From an uncultured Acidobacteriota bacterium (GTDB lineage: Bacteria > Acidobacteriota > Blastocatellia > Pyrinomonadales > Pyrinomonadaceae), in the NCBI GenBank assembly GCA_937859595.1, contig CALMAH010000011.1:162953-226952 (forward strand): 64,000 nt of DNA, given 5' to 3'. A model generated the notes under the pieces. The model saw only the letters and a program-made list of their open reading frames with translations, did no database searches and had not been told where the DNA came from. The position numbers and the translations under genes are program-made. This document shows, in pieces, positions 35,286 to 43,687 of this stretch. Every line of letters starts with the position of its first letter. The first letter of the stretch is position 1.

Positions 35286-36044
35286 CTATCCAAATCTTCC
35301 GGTTATATAATCCTCGGTTAGTTTCTCGTCCGGGTTGGTGAACATCTTCTGTGTCGGGTTATATTCGACCAGCTTTCCGAGCATGAAAAAAGCGGTGCGG
35401 TCCGAAACGCGTGCCGCCTGCTGCATATTGTGGGTTACTATCACGATGGTATAGTCCTGTTTCAGGCCCACCACCAACTCCTCGATCTTCTGCGTCGCTA
35501 TAGGGTCAAGAGCCGAGGCGGGTTCGTCCATCAGGATCACGTCGGGCTGTACGGCTAGTGCTCTTGCGATGCAGAGACGCTGTTGTTGGCCGCCGGAGAG
35601 CCCGAACGCCGATGTGCTCAGGCGGTCTTTCACTTCGTCCCAAAGAGCAGCGTCTCGGAGAGCCTTTTCGACCCTTGCGTCAAGGTCGCTTTTGCCACTG
35701 TGGAGGCCGTTTATCCTGATGCCATAGGCTACGTTCTCGAAGATCGACTTGGGGAACGGGTTGGATTTCTGAAAGACCATACCCACTTTGCGCCTGAGTG
35801 CGACGACGTCCATTCCCGGACGATAGATGTTCTCGCCGTCGATCAGGACAGTGCCGGTCACGCGGGCTATTGGGATCGTGTCGTTCATACGGTTGAGCGT
35901 CCGTAGGAACGTCGATTTTCCGCAGCCGGACGGGCCGATGAACGCAACCACTTCGCGCGGCGGGATCTCAAGCGTGATATCGAACAGTGCCTGCTCCTTC
36001 CCGTAGTAAAAGTCGAGATTTGTGATACTGATCTTGCTTTCCAT
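35286..36044 (-). CDS. pstB: Phosphate ABC transporter ATPase
   Basis: This 252-residue ATPase of the high-affinity phosphate importer drives PstCA from the cytoplasmic face. Walker [10 protein letters not shown] (about residues 36-44), signature [15 protein letters not shown] and Walker [10 protein letters not shown] are intact, with the PstB hallmark TRRRPAL/MNDTIP region near the Q-loop. ATG 36044 begins the conserved [11 protein letters not shown]. An alternative TTG at 36092 overlaps the pstA stop by four bases (TTGA) and would add 16 residues, a possible coupled start. Neighbours pstA and phoU fix its role. Confidence 0.95.
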   Translation of the reverse strand: MESKISITNLDFYYGKEQALFDITLEIPPREVVAFIGPSGCGKSTFLRTLNRMNDTIPIARVTGTVLIDGENIYRPGMDVVALRRKVGMVFQKSNPFPKSIFENVAYGIRINGLHSGKSDLDARVEKALRDAALWDEVKDRLSTSAFGLSGGQQQRLCIARALAVQPDVILMDEPASALDPIATQKIEELVVGLKQDYTIVIVTHNMQQAARVSDRTAFFMLGKLVEYNPTQKMFTNPDEKLTEDYITGRFG

Positions 36045-36088
36045 CGTTTGGCTTGCCCTCGGAACCTCAAGTGCGGGTCTCCGGCGGG

Positions 36089-36934
36089 TCAATGTTTCTT
36101 ACGAGTCAAAAACCTCACAATAATATTGATAACGAGTATCAACCCGACCAACAAGAGCGTCGCTGCCCAGGCCATGGCGTGTTCCACCGCAAATGGCCCC
36201 GTCGCGTAATTGTAGATCTGCACCGTCAGCGACGACATCGGCTGGTCGTAAAAGAAATTGTAAAAGCGGCTGTTCAACGCGGTGAACAACAGAGGCGCCG
36301 TCTCACCGGTAATTCGCGCAATAGCGAGCATCGCTCCCGTGGCAATTCCCGACGCTGCGGCCGGAAGCACGATGTTCCATGACACTCGCCACTGAGGAGC
36401 CCCGAGCGCAAGTGCTCCCTCGCGCATCGAATTGGGCACCAGAAGGATCATTTCTTCGGTAGTCCGTGCGACGATCGGGATCATGATAATTGCAAGTGCG
36501 ATGCCGCCTGCCAGTCCCGACTGGCGGCCCATAGGTATGACGATCAGCGTATATATGAAAATGCCGATAATGATCGAGGGCACACCGATCAGCGTGTCTG
36601 CAACGAACCGTACGATGTTCCCATACCAATTCTTGCCGAACTCCGCGAGATAGACTCCCGCTGCGATCCCGATAGGCAGGCCGATCAATGCCGCCAGCAG
36701 TGTCATCATCGCCGAGCCGACAATGGCATTGCCGATACCGCCGCCCTCGCCGACCGGCTTTGGCGTGTCGATAAGGAACTCAATGCTGATAGAGGTAACG
36801 CCCTGATATGCGATATATGCGAGTATGATCAGCAATATCAACGTTACGGAGATGGCGCAGGCCGCCGTCAACGCGGTCATGAATGCGTTCACCACCCGCC
36901 GTCTCGTGTTGTGCGTTGACATTGTTCGTTCCAT
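36089..36934 (-). CDS. pstA: Phosphate ABC transporter permease PstA
   Basis: This 281-residue inner-membrane permease has about six transmembrane helices, starting [18 protein letters not shown]. The ABC inner-membrane loop is [25 protein letters not shown] (shown in two parts: [15 protein letters not shown] and [10 protein letters not shown]), which docks to PstB. I start at ATG 36934, four bases after the pstC stop; 36922 is an alternative. Together with PstC it forms the phosphate channel. Confidence 0.94.
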   Translation of the reverse strand: MERTMSTHNTRRRVVNAFMTALTAACAISVTLILLIILAYIAYQGVTSISIEFLIDTPKPVGEGGGIGNAIVGSAMMTLLAALIGLPIGIAAGVYLAEFGKNWYGNIVRFVADTLIGVPSIIIGIFIYTLIVIPMGRQSGLAGGIALAIIMIPIVARTTEEMILLVPNSMREGALALGAPQWRVSWNIVLPAAASGIATGAMLAIARITGETAPLLFTALNSRFYNFFYDQPMSSLTVQIYNYATGPFAVEHAMAWAATLLLVGLILVINIIVRFLTRKKH

Positions 36935-36938
36935 TTTC

Positions 36939-37868
36939 TTACACGTGCTTCGCGGCGTTGGTCTTGTTGGCAACGCTCATGATCAGCAGCTTTGCTAATG
37001 CATTTATCACCAGCGTCACCAGAAAAAGTACAAGGCCCATTTCGATAAGTGCGCTAAGGTAAAGCTCCTCGGTCGCATCGGCAAAGTTAGCCGCCAGTAC
37101 CGATGCGATAGTATATGCCGGTTCGAAAAGCGACGCCGAGATCTGCGGCGAATTGCCTATCACCATTGTTACCGCCATGGTCTCGCCGACAGCGCGGCCA
37201 AGCCCCAACACCACCGCACCCGCAATTCCCGAGGCTGCATTGCCCAGTACGACCATGGTGGTTTCCCATTTTGTTGCCCCTAACGCAAGCGCCGCTTCGC
37301 GCTGTGTCGTCGGAACCGCGTCCAGCACATCCCTTACGACCGCCGTGATTATCGGCGTTATCATAATGGCCAGAATAATGCCGCCCGTCAGCATCCCAAT
37401 ACCCGTCAGCCGTCCCTGGAACAGCGGCAGAAATCCGAGATAGTCCTGCAGCACCGGTCCCAAATGATTTCGGATAAATGGAGCAAGCACGAAAATGCCC
37501 CACAACCCATACACCACCGAAGGGATAGCCGCGAGCAGCTCGACCATAAAGGCTATCGGCCGGGCCACCTTTGCCGGTGCCTGTTCAACAAGAAAAATCG
37601 CAATTCCGAGCGAGACCGGGACCGCGATCAGTATGGCGATCAGCGAAGAAACGACCGTGCCGTAGATAAAGGGCAGCGCGCCGTACATTTGCTGAGAAGG
37701 ATTCCATTCTGAAGCGAACAAAAACCCGATGCCGAAACGCTGGATGGTCGGCATCGAGTTCTGGATCATCATATAGAAGATCGCGAACACGATCAGCAAA
37801 ATGCTGGAAGCCGCGATCAACAGAACAGAACGGTAGATTTTATCGCCCAGGGCGCCGATTTGTGCCAC
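36939..37868 (-). CDS. pstC: Phosphate ABC transporter permease PstC
   Basis: This 309-residue permease pairs with PstA. Transmembrane helices are evident from SVLLIAASSILLIVFAIFYMM onward, with the family segment VELLAAIPSVVYGLWG (about residues 108-123) and the PstB-contact loop REAALALGATKWETTMVV. It lies 26 bases downstream of pstS. Length and order are as in other pst operons. Confidence 0.95.
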   Translation of the reverse strand: MAQIGALGDKIYRSVLLIAASSILLIVFAIFYMMIQNSMPTIQRFGIGFLFASEWNPSQQMYGALPFIYGTVVSSLIAILIAVPVSLGIAIFLVEQAPAKVARPIAFMVELLAAIPSVVYGLWGIFVLAPFIRNHLGPVLQDYLGFLPLFQGRLTGIGMLTGGIILAIMITPIITAVVRDVLDAVPTTQREAALALGATKWETTMVVLGNAASGIAGAVVLGLGRAVGETMAVTMVIGNSPQISASLFEPAYTIASVLAANFADATEELYLSALIEMGLVLFLVTLVINALAKLLIMSVANKTNAAKHV

Positions 37869-37894
37869 TTTTGGTTCTTCGTACGGAACTTAGA

Positions 37895-39001
37895 TCACTG
37901 GAAAAGCGGCTGCCCGCCGGACGTAAGCGATCTAATAATAGCCTCGGTTTTTTCCACGAGCTTTGGCGGAACCGGTGCGTAGTGCAGGTCGCGCACATAT
38001 TGTTCGCCGTCGCGAAGTGTCCAAAGGAGAAAGTCGGCTAGTGCCTTTCCTTTCTGCGCATTAGGCTGGTCCCTGTAAACCAGCATATAGACGATCCCCG
38101 ATATCGGATAGGCTTCGGCCCCCTCTGCGTCGGTTATCTCAAACCGGAGATCTTCCGGCATTCGGTCTGCCATGCCTTCCGCCGCTTTTGAAACCGAATC
38201 GCTGTCGGGTGTGACGAAATTTCCGCTGCGGTTCCTGATCAGAGCGGAGGGCAGATCGTTTGCCTTGGCGAAAGTAAGCTCGACATAGCCGATGGTGTTC
38301 GGTGTGTTTCTCACTTGGCCCATAACACCCTCGTTGCCCTTTCCACCGATCCCGAGTCCCGGCGGGAGTTGGGGATTCTTTGTCCGGCCGATCTTTTCCT
38401 TCCATTCGGGCACCGTTTTGGAGAGGAAATCGGTAAATATGTCTGAAGTGCCGCTGCCGTCTGCACGGAAAACCGGGGTTATATCGGCGTTCGGCAAGGC
38501 CGCTCCGGGGTTTTCCTTCTGTATCTTTTCGTCATTCCACTTGCGGATCTTTCCAAGAAAGATGTCGGAGATAAGCTCCGGGGTCAGCTTTAGCGGTTCC
38601 TTGACCTCAGCAAGGTTGTAGGTTATGACCACGGCGCCGAGCACCACGGGAATGTGGACTATCTCGCCGCCCGCGGTCTGCCCCATCTCGTTGTCTGTCA
38701 TGGCCGCATCAGATCCGCCAAAATCAACTGTCCTGTTCTGGATCCCTTTTATGCCGGCCCCCGACCCGGTGCCGCTGTAGTCGATACGGACGTTAGGGTT
38801 CAGCTTTCCGAACTCACTGCTCCATTTGTCCATAATTGGCTTTACGAATGTAGAGCCGGTACCGGCCAGTTGAACCATTCCCCCCGGCTCGGCCGTCGGA
38901 TCGGACGGCCCCATCCTCTGCCCGCTGCAGGCTCCGACGATCATTGCCGCCAAAGCCACGAAACTGAAAAATATTGCTGAATACGGTTTTCTAGAGTGCA
39001 T
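37895..39001 (-). CDS. pstS: Phosphate-binding lipoprotein PstS
   Basis: This 368-residue periplasmic phosphate-binding protein is anchored as a lipoprotein: the hydrophobic segment FFSFVALAAMIVGAC ends in a lipobox with Cys (about residue 25). Phosphate-contacting motifs are GTGSTFVKPIMDKWSSEF (about 48-65), YSGTGSGAGIKGI (about 79-91) and FGGSDAAMTDNE (about 97), then FRADGSGTSDIFTDFL. It heads the pst operon. Pho-box-like repeats lie about 165 bases upstream, on the other strand, so it is probably phosphate-starvation induced. Confidence 0.95.
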   Translation of the reverse strand: MHSRKPYSAIFFSFVALAAMIVGACSGQRMGPSDPTAEPGGMVQLAGTGSTFVKPIMDKWSSEFGKLNPNVRIDYSGTGSGAGIKGIQNRTVDFGGSDAAMTDNEMGQTAGGEIVHIPVVLGAVVITYNLAEVKEPLKLTPELISDIFLGKIRKWNDEKIQKENPGAALPNADITPVFRADGSGTSDIFTDFLSKTVPEWKEKIGRTKNPQLPPGLGIGGKGNEGVMGQVRNTPNTIGYVELTFAKANDLPSALIRNRSGNFVTPDSDSVSKAAEGMADRMPEDLRFEITDAEGAEAYPISGIVYMLVYRDQPNAQKGKALADFLLWTLRDGEQYVRDLHYAPVPPKLVEKTEAIIRSLTSGGQPLFQ

Positions 39002-39167
39002 TAAATTCTCCTACTGCCGCAGCCTATGCGGGAAACGTCAAAAATACCGTTTTCCCGGCATTTGCGATAGCGGCAAAACAAAACATCTAAGTATATTTGA
39101 AACTAGCGTGTCAGATGGTTAAATTATACTTAAATTCAATCGTTGTTTAAGCGGGGCGTGTGATAAA

Positions 39168-39206
39168 TTAACACTTCGTTAACACCCATTTAACATCGGT
39201 TTCATA
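39168..39206. promoter_or_regulatory. Pho-box-like array of four 11-bp-spaced half-sites
   Basis: TTAACA occurs at 39168, 39179 and 39190, and a variant TTCATA at 39201, each exactly 11 bp from the last. This matches the TT(A/C/T)A(C/T)A direct repeats with 5-bp spacers that bind PhoP in Bacillus, and the 11-bp phasing of PhoB boxes. It lies between divergent pstS and a small plus-strand gene. Binding is inferred. Confidence 0.7.
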
Positions 39207-39276
39207 TGCTGTTTTGTTCCTGAAAGTGACATGATCATTATGGCCCGCCGGGCCGTGGACTCCCGCGTTTTTCATA

Positions 39277-39501
39277 ATGCTCGATATTCACGCCGAACAT
39301 ATGGACCTCATAGACGACCTGAGCAACGACCTTGCCGTCGCCTTTTTGATCGAACGACGGCACTCGAACAAACTGAACTCCCGAGAAGCTCTTGACCTGA
39401 TAGGCAAGGTGAAATCGGCGCTTGAGCCGGTTTCGGTGGATGTTTCCGCACCGGCCGGCACCATGACCGAGAGCACCAGATCGGCTACATCTGAGCACTG
39501 A
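39277..39501 (+). CDS. Possible small protein downstream of Pho box
   Basis: This 74-residue frame encodes an acidic helical start (HMDLIDDLSNDLAVAFLIERR), then REALDLIGKVKSALEPVS and a Ser/Thr-rich tail. Compositionally it looks more like protein than the overlapping minus-strand frames. The Pho-box half-sites point towards it. There is no clear Shine-Dalgarno sequence, and no family is recognised. It could be a small phosphate-regulated protein or an accidental frame. Confidence 0.4.
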   Translation: MLDIHAEHMDLIDDLSNDLAVAFLIERRHSNKLNSREALDLIGKVKSALEPVSVDVSAPAGTMTESTRSATSEH

Positions 39502-39675
39502 TCCGGCACAGCGGCAAAGGGCAATCCGGCTGTCCCGCTCTTCTCCCGTCCTGCGCCCGCAGGATTAAGCGGCGAACCCTCGATCGACATACTTCATCCC
39601 AAAGAACGCCCCCCGCGTAGGTTGCATTCGTGCATTTCCGCGACCTACACTTTAACCTATCGAACAGGAGGGATC

Positions 39676-41094
39676 ATGACATTAGCCAATATTAAACAAC
39701 GTTATACGGCCGCCGTGATGGCGTCTGTGCTGGCACTTTTGCCCATTGCGGCTACTGCCCAGACCAGGGTCAGCCTGCCGAACAACAGATATAACGTCCA
39801 ACAGGACGTAGAACTCGGTCAAAAGGCGGCCGCAGAGATCGAACAGGTCTTTCCGGTCCTCAACGACCGCGAAGTGACGTCTTACGTACAGCGGGTCGGC
39901 GGGCGGCTGGTCGCCGCAATTCCGGCGGAGTTTCGACAGCCGGCATTCAATTACAATTTTCAGGTGGTAAATGCAAGCGACATCAACGCATTTGCATTGC
40001 CCGGGGGGCCGATGTATGTGAACCGCGGGATGATAGAAGCCGCGCGAAACGAGGGCGAGATGGCAGGCGTAATGGCCCATGAGATAAGCCACGTCGCTCT
40101 TCGCCACGCGACCGCGCAAGCCACCAGGCAGAGCCGGATAGGCACACAGCTTGGCATTCTCGGTGCTGTCATCGGCGGGGCCATCCTTGGCGGCCAGACC
40201 GGTGCCCAGCTCGGAATGCTCGGCGCTCAGGTTTGGCAGACGCGCTACAGCCGAGCGTATGAGACAGATGCCGATATTCTCGGTGCCCGGATAATGGCAA
40301 ATGCAGGCTACGATCCTCGCGACCTTGCCAATATGTTCCAGACGATAGCCCAACAGGGCGGAGGCCGCGGCCCCGAATGGCTGAGCAGCCACCCGGACCC
40401 GGGCAATCGATTTCAGAAGATAAACGCAGAGGCCCAGCGGTTGAACGTTTCACCAACGCCGATAAAGCAGACCCGCGAGTTTGAGCGGGCACAGGCCCGG
40501 CTGCGTTCGATGCCGCCGGCACAGACGATGGCCCAGCTTCAGCAGGCCGCACAGCGCGGACAGGGCAGCGGGACAACGAATCCAATGGGCGGAGGCCGCT
40601 ACTCGAACAATGTCCCGGTTCCTTCGACTCGATATCGTGCGTATTCCAGCGGCAATTGGCTGAGAATGAATGTCCCCGGCAATTGGCGTGAGTTTGCCGA
40701 GCAGACTAGCGTCACGTTCGCCCCGGACGGGGCCTATGGAAACACCGGCATAACCCACGGGGCGATGATCGGCATTTATCGCGGGGCGACCAATAACCTT
40801 TCGCGAGACACGCAGGCATTGGTGCAAGGGCTATTGCAGGCCAACAATTATCTAAGGCAGCAGGGCGGCTACCAGAATACGCGGCTCGGCGGGCGTCAGG
40901 CCCTGGCGACCACCCTAAGCGGCCGTTCGCCGGTGAACGGAAGGACAGAGGTCGTCAATCTTTACACGGCACAGCTTCAGAACGGAGAGGTCTTCTATTT
41001 CGCGGCGGTGGCGCCTCAAGATGAAGGCGCACGCTACAACAATGCGTTTCGAACAATAATGAATTCGATCCGATTTAGCGATTCGAGGCTCTGA
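39676..41094 (+). CDS. Exported M48-family zinc metalloprotease
   Basis: This 472-residue peptidase is of the M48 (BepA/Oma1-like) type, acting in the periplasm on misfolded envelope proteins. The signal peptide is AAVMASVLALLPIAATA (about residues 14-30). The zinc motif is MAHEISHVALRH (HExxH, about 139-143), with the third ligand probably Glu in RAYETDADILG. After the protease domain (to about 270) comes a Gln/Gly-rich linker and a C-terminal domain of about 150 residues (NWLRMNVPGNWREF) seen in this subfamily. ATG 39676 has an AGGAGG-type ribosome-binding site. A terminator follows. A BepA-like role in outer-membrane quality control is inferred. Confidence 0.92.
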   Translation: MTLANIKQRYTAAVMASVLALLPIAATAQTRVSLPNNRYNVQQDVELGQKAAAEIEQVFPVLNDREVTSYVQRVGGRLVAAIPAEFRQPAFNYNFQVVNASDINAFALPGGPMYVNRGMIEAARNEGEMAGVMAHEISHVALRHATAQATRQSRIGTQLGILGAVIGGAILGGQTGAQLGMLGAQVWQTRYSRAYETDADILGARIMANAGYDPRDLANMFQTIAQQGGGRGPEWLSSHPDPGNRFQKINAEAQRLNVSPTPIKQTREFERAQARLRSMPPAQTMAQLQQAAQRGQGSGTTNPMGGGRYSNNVPVPSTRYRAYSSGNWLRMNVPGNWREFAEQTSVTFAPDGAYGNTGITHGAMIGIYRGATNNLSRDTQALVQGLLQANNYLRQQGGYQNTRLGGRQALATTLSGRSPVNGRTEVVNLYTAQLQNGEVFYFAAVAPQDEGARYNNAFRTIMNSIRFSDSRL

Positions 41095-41117
41095 TCACGG
41101 ATCGCATGGTGAAAGAA

Positions 41118-41161
41118 AGAGGCTGTTCGGGGCAAACGTTCCGAGCAGCCTCTGTCTTTTT
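41118..41161 (+). terminator. Rho-independent terminator of the M48 gene
   Basis: A 13-bp stem (41118-41130 with 41141-41153, AGAGGCTGTTCGG paired with CCGAGCAGCCTCT, one G-U) is followed by GTCTTTTT. It begins 24 bases after the gene's stop. Confidence 0.85.
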
Positions 41162-41234
41162 GCCTGGGGGATCTCGCAGCGGATCGCCGCATTGCCGGGC
41201 GCTGATGGATCCCGATCAAGCATATACAATAACG

Positions 41235-42563
41235 TCAGGGGTCTTCGCTATCATCATCCTCGTCTGATCCGTGAACCTCGTGGTCGACCGTCGCTCCGTA
41301 GCTGACCAAAAGATCCTGGACATCCTCTTGGTGAGCGAGGTTCCAAGCCGTTTCGCCCTTTTTATTCTTCGCATTTACTTTGGCACCGGCGATCAGGAGT
41401 AGACGTACCTTTTCGACGCTTTCCTCCCATGCCGCCTGCATCAGAGCCGTCCAGCCTCTGTTGTCTGCAACCTCGATCTTAGCCCCCGCGTCGAGCAACG
41501 CCTTTACCACATCGGGGCCCGACCATTCGGCTGCCAGGATCAGCGGCGTCTTGCCTCGCTGGTCTGCCTGGTTGACATCTGCACCGTGAGCTATTAGAAG
41601 CTTGGCCATATCAAGCGAACCTTCCTCGGCCACGCGGAACAGGGCGTTCTGGCCCTTTTCGTTAACATGGTTGGCCCGAGCTCCGTACGAAAGCAGGGCC
41701 CGGGCAATGTCAACCGTATCGTCCTCCGCAGAAATAAAGATCGGTGTGTCGCCGTCTTCTTCCTCCCCGTTGGGGTCGGCGCCCGCCGCCAGCAGTTCAA
41801 GGACGGACTCCAGGTCCTCGGCGTAAACCGCCGATGCCAGTTCGGTCCTGAAGTCCGCCACCCGCGAGAAGGTAACGACGCCGGAAACGGCGACTATCTC
41901 AACGGGTTCGAGTGTGATCGGCAGAAAGCGCTTGTCGCCATCCGCCAGAGCGATGTTGCCGAGTGTCCGGGCATCAAATCCCGCTGGGCCTTCGATCTCG
42001 AGAACGTAAGTTCCGGCTGCGAGCCCACCGATCTCAAATCCGCCGTCCTCGCCGGAGATAACAACGGCCTCCGCCCTTGAGCCCGCCTGCTTTGCTGTGA
42101 TCGAAACGCCCGCGACGGGGGCACCGTTCGGATCGAATATAGTGCCGAAGATCTTTGCGGCGCCCTTTGATGTTGCCAGATCGAGCTTATCCTCTGCACT
42201 CTCGGCCGACCGTTCGACCGAAGTGCGCATCGGGATGGGACTGCCCTGGGAGTAGCCAAGTGAAGCCAAACTTAGAGTTGTTCCGAGAACGCCGGCCGCA
42301 AGCCTCGGTGCCCGCCGTGTGATCTGGTAAAGCTCTTCCGCGAAAAGCGGCGCCCGGCTTTGCGGATGTTCGTAGTAGCGGATACAGAGATCGCCGCCGG
42401 AACGTTTTACCAGCCGGACGGCTTCCTGCCGCGACATACGGGAAAGGTTGTTCACATTCTTTTCGCAGTGGCTGCAGAATCTGACCTGGTCGTTTCCTAT
42501 CATTTCTTCCCACGCCTCATCGCACGGGCTGGCGACACTTATATTTGGCCGATATTTGGGCAT
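41235..42563 (-). CDS. Ankyrin-repeat protein with N-terminal Cys motif and CarboxypepD_reg-like domain
   Basis: This 442-residue multidomain protein starts with a short module containing FCSHCEKNVNNLSRM (about residues 29-43), typical of acidobacterial proteins with a Cys-x2-Cys zinc-ribbon-like start. A hydrophobic segment (LAAGVLGTTLSLASLGY, about 83-99) probably spans the membrane. A carboxypeptidase-regulatory/CnaB-like domain (AKIFGTIFDPNGAPVAGVS, GGFEIGGLAAGTYVLEI) lies at about 130-205. Four to five ankyrin repeats follow (ELLAAGADPNGEEEDGDTP, LIAHGADVNQADQRGKTPLI, LLDAGAKIEVADNRGWTALM). An acidic tail (GSDEDDDSEDP) ends the protein. ATG 42563 has GAGGA upstream. The protein-protein binding partner is unknown. 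Confidence 0.88.
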   Translation of the reverse strand: MPKYRPNISVASPCDEAWEEMIGNDQVRFCSHCEKNVNNLSRMSRQEAVRLVKRSGGDLCIRYYEHPQSRAPLFAEELYQITRRAPRLAAGVLGTTLSLASLGYSQGSPIPMRTSVERSAESAEDKLDLATSKGAAKIFGTIFDPNGAPVAGVSITAKQAGSRAEAVVISGEDGGFEIGGLAAGTYVLEIEGPAGFDARTLGNIALADGDKRFLPITLEPVEIVAVSGVVTFSRVADFRTELASAVYAEDLESVLELLAAGADPNGEEEDGDTPIFISAEDDTVDIARALLSYGARANHVNEKGQNALFRVAEEGSLDMAKLLIAHGADVNQADQRGKTPLILAAEWSGPDVVKALLDAGAKIEVADNRGWTALMQAAWEESVEKVRLLLIAGAKVNAKNKKGETAWNLAHQEDVQDLLVSYGATVDHEVHGSDEDDDSEDP

Positions 42564-42900
42564 ACGGGTATCCTCACAAAACGCTAAACATACTGCTGAC
42601 AAGCGTTTGCCTTCTAGTTAGACAAATTGCTATGAGATTTGTTCCCCGAAATTTCGAGCAGGCGATCGTCCTGCGCTAAAAGATGCACCGACCCCGAAGG
42701 ATGGTTGCACCGTGCGCAAATTATTATTCCAGATTCAGAGGCGCTGACGTTCGATGGTTTGGCCGAGGGCTGTTTCGATCCGGGTTCAATACTCGCTTCG
42801 TGATAAGTTACGCCGGTTCACCCGAGCGTTTGCCCGGTACGGCTCAGCGGGTCACCCGGTATGGGCATGGGGTTCCTCCAATATCTGGCCAGAAAGACAT
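42564..42900. other. Intergenic region, no gene seen
   Basis: These 337 bases separate two minus-strand genes. No convincing reading frame, hairpin, tRNA or repeat was found. Confidence 0.4.
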
Positions 42901-43629
42901 TTACCCACGGCCGGCGAGCGATCCTACAAACGAGAGCCACATCTCGGTCTCCATAAGAAACGGCCGCAGCGGCACGGCCGCGATAACCAGCGCAACGCCG
43001 AGAGCAAAGACCCGGTTGAGCCTACCGTGCTTTTTGGTATGCCATGCGAGTATCCCGGCAGCGAGCGCGGCGGGTGTGCCGAAGGCCCAGAGCATTGCAT
43101 ATTCAGGCGGCACCGCAGGGATGCGAAACAACGCAGCCGGCAAAAATGCGATAGCGGTCAGAAGCATCAGGCTTTTGTGTTCCGTAGGCTTTTTGCGGTA
43201 ATAGATGGCCCCGGCAAAGAATATGACAAACAGCAGCATGTCAGAGACCGGAAGCAGGAAGAATGCGTGTGGGTTGGCTCCCGGAGGTGCCGCACCGCGT
43301 ACAAGCTGTGCATCATAGGCCGTCGCCAGTCCGGTCACCACCACGATGAACTCAAGCACTACACCGCCGAGCCCCATCGTCATGTGCAGCTTTATATTTT
43401 TTGTGCGAATAAGGAAGGTCTGCATCACGAAGTAGAGCACCCATCCCGACATCACCACCGCGTGGATGTGCACCAGACGGTTCGCAACCGACGGTACATC
43501 AAACAAAAAGCTGAAATAATAAGACCGGAAATAACCGATCAACACGATCAACGGAAACGCGATCGCCGCCGCCAGAAAAAGCTTTTTCTCCGCCAAACGC
43601 GGAGCCAATACTGAAACATTCGCTGCCAT
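42901..43629 (-). CDS. Seven-helix integral membrane protein of unknown function
   Basis: This 242-residue inner-membrane protein has about seven transmembrane helices (FLAAAIAFPLIVLIGYF, VHIHAVVMSGWVLYFVMQTFL, GLGGVVLEFIVVVTGLATAY, MLLFVIFFAGAIYY, LMLLTAIAFLPAALF, TPAALAAGILAW, VFALGVALVIAAVPL). Histidines in HIHAVVMSGW and KLHMTMG recall haem- or metal-binding membrane proteins, such as the DUF2306-like families, but I cannot name a family. It is flanked by the ankyrin gene and the helicase gene on the same strand, but far enough apart to be independent. Confidence 0.8.
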   Translation of the reverse strand: MAANVSVLAPRLAEKKLFLAAAIAFPLIVLIGYFRSYYFSFLFDVPSVANRLVHIHAVVMSGWVLYFVMQTFLIRTKNIKLHMTMGLGGVVLEFIVVVTGLATAYDAQLVRGAAPPGANPHAFFLLPVSDMLLFVIFFAGAIYYRKKPTEHKSLMLLTAIAFLPAALFRIPAVPPEYAMLWAFGTPAALAAGILAWHTKKHGRLNRVFALGVALVIAAVPLRPFLMETEMWLSFVGSLAGRG

Positions 43630-43687
43630 ACCAAACCCCTCCGACTCATTACGCGAAAAGTTCGGAGATCTTGTATCGGCAAATGGG

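Noticed and set aside
36044..36092. Upstream TTG start of pstB
   Set aside because: The TTGA overlap with pstA is attractive, but the family begins near the ATG at 36044; noted as an alternative.
42683..43614. Plus-strand frames of 172 and 286 residues over the membrane protein gene
   Set aside because: They lie opposite clear transmembrane helices and look like antisense noise.
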